Origin: Fusibacillus kribbianus
GTDB taxonomy: Bacteria; Bacillota; Clostridia; Lachnospirales; Lachnospiraceae
Assembly (NCBI RefSeq): GCF_030053595.1
Contig: NZ_JASGBQ010000002.1
Span: 62,001-126,000, forward strand
Length of the DNA: 64,000 bases
Direction: 5' to 3'
Part shown: positions 16,861 through 24,952 of the stretch, piece after piece
Numbering within the stretch: the first letter of the stretch is position 1
Layout: every line of letters starts with the position of its first letter
Notes under the pieces: generated by a model
The model's database searches: none
Told to the model about the DNA's origin: nothing
Seen by the model: only the letters and a program-made list of their open reading frames with translations
Translations under genes and position numbers: made by a program

Positions 16861-18172
16861 CCCACAGACCCTCCCCAAAATCAAACTTGGAAAAGCCGGA
16901 GTCCCGTATGGTCTCCTCGATCTGTAGGATCTTTGATCTCACAGGAACAGAAGGGAATTCTTCAGGTTGTATAGAAACATACTGATCTCTGCAGAAGCTG
17001 TCCTTTCTGCTCCATGTTACATTATGCACAGTAAGGATACGGTTAAGATCTTCATCATAAATGGTCAGTTCGAATTCCTTTCTCTGTACACGGCAGATAC
17101 GCTTATGATACCAGTAGGGAACGCCGAAACGCTGTCCTTCATAGTGCACAAAACCGTCAAAAGAAATCAAACGTGGCGGGCACAGATAAAACATGAGCTC
17201 CTGCGTAGCTTCTAGGGTTTTGGCTGTCTGCCAGCACTCCCTCTGATGTTTTTCATCCGGGACGCAGTCTACAGCGCGGTGATATCGCCCATTTTGTACA
17301 CGGCACCATGCCAGAGCCTGATAATTCAGCTCCGTGATGTTGCTGAAAAGCCTTCCTGGGATGAAGTTGTCCTTTACAAAACGAATAAGCCTTTCCACGG
17401 AACCTTTGGTAAATGGATGACGCGGTTTGCAGAGTTTTGTTTCAAAACCAACTGTTTTCATAAAAGCTTCGTAATCGTGCTGCCAGATCGGATGTCTGTC
17501 CGGATCCCGTCCGATTACAACGCTCTTCATGTTATCCGTAAGTATGTACTTTGGAATCCCCATAAGATAGAAAGCATGGATCATTCCAATAAACAGATTT
17601 TCCTGCTTGGCATTCGGAAAGAATTCGATGTATCTTTCACCACAATGATGACAGATCATGGCAAAGCAGGCACAGCGGTAACTGCTTCCGTCCGAACATT
17701 CCACATCAACAAAGCCCCAGTCCATCTGGTATGCTTCCCCGGCATCTGTGCTGTAACGTCTGCCACGGTTTCCCTGCGGATCGACCAGCATACGTTTTGG
17801 GGGAATCAATTCCTGATGGTTTTTGATGTACATCCTCACCTGTGTCTGACCGCCTGCATATCCGTGTTCCTGTAGCTGTTCAAAACAGACTGCAGCATTG
17901 GTAACATTTTTACGGAGCAGATCATCAAGCAGACCGGTATAGCCGGTTAATACAGTAACTTCTGCCTTTTGACCGGTACGTCCATGAGGTTTGATAATGA
18001 AGCCATCCTTCTTATAATGGCGGAGTTTGGCACGGGATATTCCAGTGCGGCGTTCAAGCTCAGCAAGATTTATTTTATCTATGTTGAACTTGCCACCGAG
18101 TTCCATCTTCATTTGTTCGATGGTTTGTGTTAAAATGTCCTGTAAGTCATTGCTTTTGTTTTCTTTATTCAT
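16853..18172 (-). CDS. istA: IS21-family transposase IstA
   Basis: 439 residues. An N-terminal helix-turn-helix (LAELERRTGISRAKLRHY) precedes the rve DDE catalytic core: D151 in QMDWGFVD, D213 in LTDNMKS and E260 in FTKGSVERL. The C-terminal beta-barrel region follows. It catalyses cut and paste or circle-mediated transposition together with IstB. All three acidic residues are present and the frame is open throughout, so it should be functional. It is the first gene of the IS21 element. Confidence 0.93.
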   Translation of the reverse strand: MNKENKSNDLQDILTQTIEQMKMELGGKFNIDKINLAELERRTGISRAKLRHYKKDGFIIKPHGRTGQKAEVTVLTGYTGLLDDLLRKNVTNAAVCFEQLQEHGYAGGQTQVRMYIKNHQELIPPKRMLVDPQGNRGRRYSTDAGEAYQMDWGFVDVECSDGSSYRCACFAMICHHCGERYIEFFPNAKQENLFIGMIHAFYLMGIPKYILTDNMKSVVIGRDPDRHPIWQHDYEAFMKTVGFETKLCKPRHPFTKGSVERLIRFVKDNFIPGRLFSNITELNYQALAWCRVQNGRYHRAVDCVPDEKHQRECWQTAKTLEATQELMFYLCPPRLISFDGFVHYEGQRFGVPYWYHKRICRVQRKEFELTIYDEDLNRILTVHNVTWSRKDSFCRDQYVSIQPEEFPSVPVRSKILQIEETIRDSGFSKFDFGEGLWDE

Positions 18173-18321
18173 TGTCCTCCTTTTTCTGATGCGTTGGGTA
18201 ACATCAGTTTAGGACAAAAAAGGCACTTAGCAATGACTTTTTGGTTATTTTAATCCGATGACAATTGGCGATTTTAACCCGATGAAAAATGGTTAATATC
18301 ACCCGATGCTAACACCATTAT

Positions 18322-18561
18322 GAATTCAAGGAACTCCTGGATTCCTGTTATGGTACGGACTGGGTCCCTCATTGTAAAAAGACTTTCAATGGTGCCGGGT
18401 CAGTAATTAATTACCTTGGCAAGTATACTCACCGCATTGCTGTCAGCAATCACCGTATTATCCGCATGGATGATGATACCGTTACATTCTCAGTAAAGGA
18501 TTACCGTAATGAGGGGCAGTGGAAGGAACTGACCATTTCCGGTGTGGAGTTTGTCCGGTGA
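18322..18561 (+). pseudogene. IS91-family (Y2-type) transposase, C-terminal remnant
   Basis: An open 79-codon frame without a start codon, from EFKELLDSCYGTDWVPHC to a TGA at 18559. The KKTFNGAGSVINYLGKYTHR and AVSNHRI...VTFSVKDYR motifs match the C-terminal part of IS91/IS801-like transposases that resemble rolling-circle initiators; the catalytic tyrosines would be upstream and are missing. The 5-prime side is cut by the IS21 insertion and the 3-prime side abuts the truncated ISL3-type gene on the opposite strand. Not functional. Confidence 0.75.
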
Positions 18562-19665
18562 TTCCTCATGCATGTACCACCAAGGAGTTTTGTCCGTATC
18601 AGGCACTATGGGCTGCTGTGTTCCCGCACTAAGAATCAGAAGCTCCTTAGAGATAATCTCATGTATTTTAGGATACGTCATACCTTGACTCCGTAACATG
18701 ATTACTTTTTCTTCAAATGGAGCTAATTTATTTGGTATCCTAACATTATAGTGCCCGTTCACAACGGAATAACCCGGATCAAGATATCTCTGAATCGTCC
18801 GATATGTGTGATGCAACATTTTTGCGATATGTTCTATGGGAATACCATTTTTTGCGAGTTCTCTGGCTTCATCAACATCTTTTTGCTTTTGTTGAAGTGC
18901 TAGCTGGTGCTGCTTCTCCCTGGCAATCGTCCTATCTGCCACAGTATCCGGATCTGTATTCAAATATTTCTCTACTGCCTTAGGGGTACAATGTAATATT
19001 ACAGCGATCTCGTACACAGTCATGCCAACCTCTTTTTGTTCGTGTACAAACCGTATCCGTTTTGATCGGTTGTTTATGTTTAATAATTGCTTTATTTCGG
19101 GTGATTGAACAGTTACTGCAGGTATTTCAAGTTTTGCAGGAAATGTTCTTATTATGTATTTATCTACTGCTTCGGATAGTCCTTTTATTAGATGAAATCT
19201 ATCACTTATCTGAACAACATCAGGATGTGCTTTTTGAGCTGCATGCGCATATATCTGAGCACCATCGCGTGAAATAACTTCAATGTGCGGAAATCTTTTT
19301 AACCGTTTCCTGACATCATCGGTATCCCTCGATGGAATCAAGTCTATAATTCTATGTGTATCCAGGTCTACCATCACTGTTCCGTAAGAAAATCTCTTCC
19401 GTAATGCAAAATCATCCACACACACCCTTTTCACAGAGAAGTTATCCACAATGGATGGCATTTTTTTAAGCAACTCACATATACTGCTTTTACATACATT
19501 TATATTGCTTGTCTTTAATACTTTTGAAGCATTGACTGAACTTAACTGTGTCGATGTGTAAATAATATTTTTCTCCAGTCTGCGTGTTTTCTTCCCTTTT
19601 CTATCCACGAAATGATGGTTTTCTGAAAATGTTTTTTTACTACATAAACTATTGTGGCAAAACAC
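18562..19665 (-). pseudogene. ISL3-family transposase, truncated at both ends
   Basis: About 367 codons of an ISL3/Tnp_ISL3-type transposase. The zinc-ribbon remnant CHNSLCSKKTF, the DDE domain beginning VDDFALRKRFSYGTVMVD, ISRDGAQIYAHA and SDRFHLIKGLSEAVDKY, and the insertion-domain HTHs are recognisable. The first zinc-ribbon half is missing, with an in-frame TAA right before the remaining part, and the C-terminal frame runs into the antisense of the IS91 remnant near 18561, where homology must stop. A dead element fragment. Confidence 0.8.
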
Positions 19666-19691
19666 TTATCTTACTACTTTACTAAGATATA

Positions 19692-19728
19692 ATCAACTAA
19701 CTATGGAAAGAACCTATGGAGCGTTTAC
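19692..19728 (+). repeat. 37-bp inverted repeat, right copy
   Basis: The plus-strand partner of 15848-15884. Together the two copies bound the 3.8-kb mobile cluster. Shortly beyond it, GGTTCAATTGAGCC (19739-19752) is a near-palindrome of unknown role. Confidence 0.85.
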
Positions 19729-19884
19729 CAATTATCAAGGTTCAATTGAGCCTATTTTGTTGGCTCTGTTTTTTCATAACTTACTTGACACTACCTTTAT
19801 CCATTCGAACATGTGATTTAAATCATCCTTTTCCGCCAAAATCGGGCAGTCTGGGATTTCTGCACAGGGTACTTTCCGTATCAT

Positions 19885-19911
19885 AAAGAAAAAAGCCTGC
19901 AAAAAGCAGGC
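19885..19911 (-). terminator. Rho-independent terminator downstream of the orphan cobalamin riboswitch
   Basis: On the minus strand GCCTGC, TTTTT, GCAGGC, then TTTTTTCTTTAT: a compact textbook terminator about 60 bases after the riboswitch. It is placed to act as the expression platform that stops transcription when ligand is bound. Confidence 0.88.
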
Positions 19912-19971
19912 ATAAGTACGGCATATTTCATCCGTAGAGATATCAGTTTTCCCTGGAAACCTAATCTTCAT

Positions 19972-20094
19972 CCCACAGAGCAAGTTCCTGGCTCGCAGGA
20001 AAGCATTCAGCTTCTCCTGCTCACAGTGACCGGATCGCTCAGGTTTCACACCTGATTCCTTTGATGCCCGTTCTTCCGGGCAGACCCTGTGCGG
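19972..20094 (-). ncRNA. Cobalamin riboswitch (compact form), orphan
   Basis: Read on the minus strand: P1 5-prime arm CACAGGG, a GCCC...GGGC hairpin, CAAAGGAATCAGGTGTGAAA with CCTGAGC (the GGTG-AAA-CC core stem), GATCCGGTCACTGTGA (the CCxGxCACTGTGA core), a P7-like hairpin GCAGGA...TTCCTGC, then GAGCCAGGAACTTGC (the B12 box region) and the P1 3-prime arm CTCTGTG. This is the cobalamin riboswitch consensus in a short arrangement. A strong promoter (20130-20159) precedes it and an intrinsic terminator follows. The gene it should control is missing: within about 150 bases the sequence reaches mobile DNA. Confidence 0.85.
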
Positions 20095-20129
20095 TTTAAT
20101 TTGCGGTATTACATATTTGATTCTTCCCT

Positions 20130-20159
20130 ATTATAGTGGGTAGGGAAAAGAATTGTCAA
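20130..20159 (-). promoter_or_regulatory. Promoter of the orphan riboswitch transcript
   Basis: Minus-strand TTGACA (20159-20154), 18 bases, TATAAT (20135-20130). The -10 hexamer overlaps the stop codon of the LRR gene, so the riboswitch is its own transcription unit even though it directly follows the long operon. Confidence 0.8.
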
Positions 20160-20985
20160 TAGCAGAAATCGTATACTCCACTGACATTCCGTAATGCCGG
20201 GCATAAGCTTCCATTTTGCTTCCTTTGGGACAGCGGATGATACATACTTTATTGGTGATCCATTCACCGATCTCTTCCGGATCATGATTGATTTCCAGCA
20301 CCTTCAGTCTGGAGCAGCCATGGAAGGCCCATTTTCCGATCTTGCGGACTGTATCCGGCACATAGACGTATTCCAGGTTCTTACATTTTAAAAAAGCGCT
20401 CTCACCGATTTCCAGAAGCCCCTCCGGAAGCTCCAGCTCCCGGAACCCGCACTGGTAAAAGCTTTCCTGCCCGATGCTTCTCAGTGAGATGGGAAATTCT
20501 ATTTCCTCCAGGCTGATACATTTATAAAAAGCCCTTCGGCCGATCCGGAACAGTTTTCCGGGCAGACGCACATCCAGAAGGCTGGAGCACCCGGAAAACA
20601 CCTCATTTTCCAGTTCTTTCAGTCCACAGCTTTTTCGGAACTCCACTCTCTGGAGACGCCTGTTGTTCAGAAAGGCTCCCGGCAGTATTTTATATACGGA
20701 AGCAGGAAATTGAACGGTTTTCAGCCGACTGCACCCATGGAAGGCCCGCTTTTCAATCCTTCTCAGGTTTTCAAGCCGGACCTGCTGCAGGCAAGTGCAT
20801 CCCATAAAGGCTTCTTCACCAATCTGTCGGATATTTTCCAGGTTGGCCGACCGGATCCGGATGTTGTTTTTCATAGCAGCCTTTTCAATCCTTACTTCCT
20901 GGCTTCCCGCCGTAAACACACGAACCCGTTGAGATTGCTTTTCTTCCCTGTCGCTTTCTGCTTTTATCTCCATTGTTACTTCCAT
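20131..20985 (-). CDS. Leucine-rich repeat (BspA-like, LRR_5) protein
   Basis: 284 residues. From about residue 45 there are eight or nine LRR_5 repeats of the type IGEEAFMGCTCLQQVRL and IGKWAFHGCSRLKVLEI, each with the FxGCxxLxxV core of Treponema/Bacteroides BspA proteins. There is no signal peptide, membrane segment or anchor: the N-terminus is charged (MEVTMEIKAESDREEKQ), so it appears cytoplasmic, unlike most BspA proteins. It starts 17 bases after the ECF S-component gene, with an AGGAG upstream, and is the last gene of the locus. LRR_5 proteins mediate protein-protein binding; the partner is unknown. Confidence 0.85.
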   Translation of the reverse strand: MEVTMEIKAESDREEKQSQRVRVFTAGSQEVRIEKAAMKNNIRIRSANLENIRQIGEEAFMGCTCLQQVRLENLRRIEKRAFHGCSRLKTVQFPASVYKILPGAFLNNRRLQRVEFRKSCGLKELENEVFSGCSSLLDVRLPGKLFRIGRRAFYKCISLEEIEFPISLRSIGQESFYQCGFRELELPEGLLEIGESAFLKCKNLEYVYVPDTVRKIGKWAFHGCSRLKVLEINHDPEEIGEWITNKVCIIRCPKGSKMEAYARHYGMSVEYTISAIDNSFPYPL

Positions 20986-21002
20986 CTGAACATCCCCTCT
21001 CC

Positions 21003-21764
21003 TTAAAAAATTCCATGCTTAATCTGAATCCGGTTCAGTTTCTCTCCGATGGGCTTAATTGTAAGCATCAGAAAAACCACATTGGATACCATATAAGTGA
21101 TCGTGTAAGGCAGCGCCGTACTGAGGGCCAGCAGGTACCGATGCCAGTTAAAGCCGTCAATCAGGCTCAAAACCGTCCAGATGTCCATGATGCCCGAATA
21201 CATGATGCCCATCAGCAGACCCCAGATTGCCAGGGGCAGCCGCCGCCTCAGCAATGCACGAAGCCCCGGAAGCCCGGACAGGAGGCCTGTCAGTCCCAGG
21301 GTGAGCATCTGAAAGGGTGTCCAGGGACCCTGGCCGAAAAAAATGTTGGATACCACCGCTTCCAAGGAGCCCACCAGGAAACCGGATTCCGGCCCCATAT
21401 AGATTCCCGTCAGGATAATGATGGCTGCCATGGGCTTGAAGGCCGGTATGGGGCCGAAAATCAGCCGCCCCAGCACGGCAATGGCCGTCATAACCGCAAT
21501 CATCACCATCCGGCGGATGCTGCCCTCCCGCTTTTCATAAGTAAAATAGAAGGGCACGCAGGCCAACAGGGCAATCATGACCGACACCAGATTATATTTC
21601 CGGTCTGCCAGCAGGCGGATGCCCAGCCGGATCAGCAGAATCACTCCCACCACCAGCACAATCCAGCCAACCAGCCTTTTCAAATTATAAGGTGCAGTGT
21701 TTTCCAGCGCGGTTTCTGCATCCATTGCTTCCGGACAGGCCATTTTTTCATTCTGTTTCTTCAT
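21003..21764 (-). CDS. ECF transporter substrate-binding (S) component, proposed corrinoid-specific
   Basis: 253 residues from the ATG at 21764, which follows AGGGGG. After about 30 polar residues there are seven or so hydrophobic helices (LVGWIVLVVGVILLI, MVMIAVMTAIAVLGRLI, AAIIILTGIYMG, FQMLTLGLTGLLSGLPG). The FKPMAAIIILTGIYMGPESG and AVVSNIFFGQGPWTPFQML segments are characteristic of an S-component clade often annotated only as ECF transporter S component. S components bind the vitamin and toppling delivers it inward. It overlaps the ATPase gene end, completing an EcfT-EcfAA-S set. The ligand is inferred as a corrinoid from the riboswitches and the transcobalamin-like partners, not from its own sequence. 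Confidence 0.8.
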   Translation of the reverse strand: MKKQNEKMACPEAMDAETALENTAPYNLKRLVGWIVLVVGVILLIRLGIRLLADRKYNLVSVMIALLACVPFYFTYEKREGSIRRMVMIAVMTAIAVLGRLIFGPIPAFKPMAAIIILTGIYMGPESGFLVGSLEAVVSNIFFGQGPWTPFQMLTLGLTGLLSGLPGLRALLRRRLPLAIWGLLMGIMYSGIMDIWTVLSLIDGFNWHRYLLALSTALPYTITYMVSNVVFLMLTIKPIGEKLNRIQIKHGIF

Positions 21765-23517
21765 GTGCTTCCCCCTGTCCGTTTCTTTGCTGTGACCGGT
21801 CCCCGGATTTAATTTTTCTGTTTTGCCTGCACAGTTCAATGACTTCCTCACAGGTCACAGCATTTTCATACCGCTGTCTGGAAATCCGGTTGGCCGCCGT
21901 CGTATAATAATTGTTGTTGCAGAAAAATTCCTCCGGCGTATCCAGGGAAGTAATCTCATGATCAAAAAACAGACCACACCGGTCAGATACTCCGGCGGCA
22001 AACTCCACATCATGGGTCACCATCAGTATGGCAATTCCCTGCCGTTTCAGATCCTTCAGCAGCAGCTGCAGCTGATGCTTGGACCAGGCATCTATGCCTT
22101 TGGTGGGCTCATCCAGAAGCAAAAGCCTGGGCTGCAGCAGCAGTACCTTTCCCAGGGCTGCCTTTTGCTGCTCTCCGCCGCTTAAATCATAGGGATGTCG
22201 GCTCAGCAGGTGGCTGATACCCAGAAGGTCTGCAATTTCGCTGATCTTCTGCTCCATTTCCTCCTGGCTGTAGCCCATCACCTTCTGAATTTCCTGATAG
22301 TCCTCCCGAACTGTCATTTTTATAAAAACCGTCTGGGGATTCTGGGGCAGAGATGCCAGCTTTCCCGCATACAGCTCTTTTCCTGAATATTTCTGAATCC
22401 TCTTTCCAAAGATTTCCAGCTTTCCCCGATAGGGCTTATTGGCGCCGGAAACCACATTCAAAAGGGTGGTTTTTCCTGCTCCGTTTCCTCCCAGCAGGCT
22501 GATAATTTCTCCCTCATAGACTGTCAGGGCCACACTCTCCAGCACATCCGGCAGATCCTTCTCATACCGGAAACAGATATCCTTCATCCGCATGGCAATG
22601 GGGCGGTCTTTTTTTGTGCCTTCTGATTCGGTTTTTTTCCGTTCCAGACGGCAAATTCTATTTTCGTAATTTTCTTCCAGGAAATTCCGCCCATCCCGGA
22701 CTGTCAGGGGGCATTCTGCCTCCGGGGCATCCAGTCCATGATAAATCCGAAGGGCGCTGGGCAGTCCCAGGAGCATTTTATGATTCGCATTGATCTGTTT
22801 CAGGTCACGCCCCGCTTCCCTGGGCGGTTCCATCAGAAGAATTTTCCCTTTATCCATGACAAAGACACGATCCGCCACAGGAAACACCTCCTCCAGCCGG
22901 TGCTCTGTCATAAGAATGGTCAATCCAAGATCTTTATTAATTTTCACCAGTGTATTGATAAAATCCGAGGCTGCAATAGGATCCAGCTGACTGGTGGGTT
23001 CGTCCAGAATCAGGAGTTTTGGCTGCATAGCCATAATAGAAGCCAGATTCAGAAGCTGCTTCTGTCCTCCTGACAGTTCAGTGGTCTTTTTCCGAAACCA
23101 GTCATCAATGCCGAAAAAGCAGGCCATTTCCGCTACCCTCCTTCGGATTACCGGCGTGGGAACCCCCATATTTTCCAGACCAAAGGCCAGTTCATGCCAG
23201 ACCTTATCCGTCACCGTCTGGTTTTCCGGATTCTGGAGGACATATCCGATTTCGCAGGCTGCCTCCCGATCCGTAAGTGAATTTTGTTCAACGCCCCTGA
23301 ACCAGATTTTCCCACTTTTTTCACCAAAGGGGGCCAACTCCCGCTTTAACAGCTTCAGGAGTGTTGTCTTTCCGCAGCCGGACTCTCCACAAACCACGAT
23401 AAATTCTCCCTCCTGTATTTCAAAGGAAACATGCTCCAGGGCGGGGGCTGCTTCATCTATATCTTTTTTCTGACGGGGATAGGTAAAGGTCAGATCTTCG
23501 ACTTTAAGTAATTCCAT
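21748..23517 (-). CDS. ECF transporter ATPase, two ABC domains fused
   Basis: 589 residues from the ATG at 23517, preceded by GAAGGAG. The first ABC domain has Walker A GESGCGKTT, the signature LSGGQKQ and Walker B LLILDEPTSQLDP. The second has GGNGAGKTT, the signature LSGGEQQ and Walker B LLLLDEPTKGID. ECF energising modules normally use two separate ATPases (EcfA and EcfA-prime); here both are on one chain, a known variant (YkoD-like). It hydrolyses ATP at the membrane to drive the S component cycle. It overlaps ecfT by 28 bases and the S-component gene by 17. Confidence 0.93.
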   Translation of the reverse strand: MELLKVEDLTFTYPRQKKDIDEAAPALEHVSFEIQEGEFIVVCGESGCGKTTLLKLLKRELAPFGEKSGKIWFRGVEQNSLTDREAACEIGYVLQNPENQTVTDKVWHELAFGLENMGVPTPVIRRRVAEMACFFGIDDWFRKKTTELSGGQKQLLNLASIMAMQPKLLILDEPTSQLDPIAASDFINTLVKINKDLGLTILMTEHRLEEVFPVADRVFVMDKGKILLMEPPREAGRDLKQINANHKMLLGLPSALRIYHGLDAPEAECPLTVRDGRNFLEENYENRICRLERKKTESEGTKKDRPIAMRMKDICFRYEKDLPDVLESVALTVYEGEIISLLGGNGAGKTTLLNVVSGANKPYRGKLEIFGKRIQKYSGKELYAGKLASLPQNPQTVFIKMTVREDYQEIQKVMGYSQEEMEQKISEIADLLGISHLLSRHPYDLSGGEQQKAALGKVLLLQPRLLLLDEPTKGIDAWSKHQLQLLLKDLKRQGIAILMVTHDVEFAAGVSDRCGLFFDHEITSLDTPEEFFCNNNYYTTAANRISRQRYENAVTCEEVIELCRQNRKIKSGDRSQQRNGQGEAHEETE

Positions 23518-24371
23518 GATACTTTCTCCTTCAGTTCCAGAATTCCCGGAATGCACATGAACGCCAGCACAATCAGGTAGGCTGCAGCAGACTGGATATC
23601 CCGGCTTATTTCTGCCACATAAGGGTAATAGTAAAACCCATAGCTTCCCCAGGCAAAGCCTGTGAAGACTGCCGCCGCCAGGGCTCCCATGACAGCCATG
23701 AGAATTCCGTCTCTTTTCCGGAAACGGAACAAAGTAAAATTCGTCCGGCCCGGCAGCCCGTAGCCTCTGGCTTTCATGGCATCCGCCGTATCAATGGAAT
23801 TTTCCATGGACCAGGACACCAGACTGTCAAACACACGGACGCCGCCGCCGATTTTATCAGCCACACTGTCTGTGGCATAAAGTCCCATGGTTTTCTGGGA
23901 CTGATTGATTTTCCGAATCTGTACCTTAAACAGGGGAATAAACCGGAAAACCATGGACAAAATCAGACCCAGCTTCGGGATCAGCTTCCCAAACAGATAC
24001 AGAAATTTTTCTGTGGTTAAGATCGCCCCGTAGCATCGGCACCAGAGCAGTACCCCCACGATCATCAGGGACGCCATGCTTCCATAGATGATGGCTTCCA
24101 GGGTAATGGGGTTGTCATTCATGAAAAACAAAACTGTTTCCCCGTTATGTATAAACAGCGGATTGACCAGGGACATCAGAAGAAACAGCACCAGGAAAAA
24201 GCCCAGTTCTTTAAAAAGCTTCCGGATGCCGTTCTGCGCTCCAAACAGAAGAAATCCGCCGGCCACTGATGCCAGAATAATGACGGGATGCATGCTGAAC
24301 ATGGAAAAAGAGACTGCCAGCACATAATAGGAAAACAGCACCGCCGGATGATAACTTCCAAATCCGTTCAT
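23490..24371 (-). CDS. ecfT: ECF transporter transmembrane coupling protein EcfT
   Basis: 293 residues with a CbiQ/EcfT architecture: hydrophobic N-terminal helices, then a cytoplasmic coupling region with DTADAMKARGYGLPGRT, whose ARG motif contacts the ATPases, and two final membrane helices. Unusually long N-terminal hydrophobic part. It connects the fused ATPase to the S component. It overlaps the DUF4430 lipidless anchor gene upstream by 4 bases (ATGA), so the transporter and the surface proteins are made from one message. Confidence 0.9.
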   Translation of the reverse strand: MNGFGSYHPAVLFSYYVLAVSFSMFSMHPVIILASVAGGFLLFGAQNGIRKLFKELGFFLVLFLLMSLVNPLFIHNGETVLFFMNDNPITLEAIIYGSMASLMIVGVLLWCRCYGAILTTEKFLYLFGKLIPKLGLILSMVFRFIPLFKVQIRKINQSQKTMGLYATDSVADKIGGGVRVFDSLVSWSMENSIDTADAMKARGYGLPGRTNFTLFRFRKRDGILMAVMGALAAAVFTGFAWGSYGFYYYPYVAEISRDIQSAAAYLIVLAFMCIPGILELKEKVSWNYLKSKI

Positions 24372-24937
24372 GACGAGCCTCCTTTCCCTTCCGTCATATA
24401 GGTATCTCCCACATCTTTTCCCAGATCACAGGTGTATACCCATTCAATGGTGTCCTTGTCCTTTAGTTTATAACCGCTGCAGCCCACCCCGGGAAATTCT
24501 CCATTGACCCGGTACATCCAGCCGGACAGCTCCCCGCAGGAGAATTCATAGAGAAAATTGATGCCTTTGATAAATACAGTGCTGTATACATTGGCATCTG
24601 CCCCCTGATAATCCATCTGGATTTCATTATAACGGCAGGCCCGTTTCAGGATGTCAAAAGCCGTATCCCCTTTTCGCAGCACATAGGTGGTTTCCGGAAG
24701 GATTACGCCGTCCTCCGGCACATATTTTTCGTCCCGAAGCTGCTGATCCAGCTTTTTCCAGTTGCCGGGCTCCAGCAGGGTATCACAGCGGATGCTGATG
24801 GTCACAGTCTCAGAATCCTCTGTAATATCTTCCATATGTGTCAGATAATAATCCTCCACGGACTGTATTTTTGTTCCCTTCACCAGAAATATCACCAGCA
24901 CAGCTGCTATGGCGATCAGAAGAATATTCTTCTTCAT
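24368..24937 (-). CDS. Membrane-anchored DUF4430 (transcobalamin C-terminal-like) protein
   Basis: 189 residues: an N-terminal membrane segment (ILLIAIAAVLVIFLV, residues 5-19) and one extracellular DUF4430 domain. The C-terminal GWMYRVNGEFPGVGCSGYKL and DKDTIEWVYTCDLGKDVG are the DUF4430 core. DUF4430 is structurally related to the beta domain of animal intrinsic factor and transcobalamin, which caps cobalamin. The gene is 15 bases downstream of a gene for an alpha/alpha-barrel protein resembling the other half of those carriers, and overlaps ecfT. It is proposed to hold a corrinoid, or an adaptor, near the S component. Confidence 0.8.
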   Translation of the reverse strand: MKKNILLIAIAAVLVIFLVKGTKIQSVEDYYLTHMEDITEDSETVTISIRCDTLLEPGNWKKLDQQLRDEKYVPEDGVILPETTYVLRKGDTAFDILKRACRYNEIQMDYQGADANVYSTVFIKGINFLYEFSCGELSGWMYRVNGEFPGVGCSGYKLKDKDTIEWVYTCDLGKDVGDTYMTEGKGGSS

Positions 24938-24952
24938 GGGGTACCACCGCCT

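Larger units (their letters stand above)
15967..18314 (-). mobile_element. IS21-family insertion sequence, apparently complete
   Basis: The termini are TGTTAGCATCGGG at 15967-15979 and its exact inverse at 18302-18314. Inside each end are further copies of a CATCGGGTTAA...AACC motif, the multiple transposase-binding repeats typical of IS21 elements. The 4-bp sequence CCAT flanks both ends (15963-15966 and 18315-18318), consistent with a target duplication. The element is 2.35 kb and carries overlapping istA and istB with no frame damage, so it may be active. It has landed in mobile-element debris between the integrase fragment and an IS91-type remnant. Confidence 0.88.

Noticed and set aside
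19774-20049. A 91-codon minus-strand reading frame.
   Set aside because: It lies across the cobalamin riboswitch core and the intrinsic terminator; the stem-loop and conserved RNA blocks explain the sequence better than a protein.
20973-21812. A 279-codon plus-strand frame.
   Set aside because: It is antisense to the ECF S component, rich in His/Gln/Pro, with no recognisable domain.
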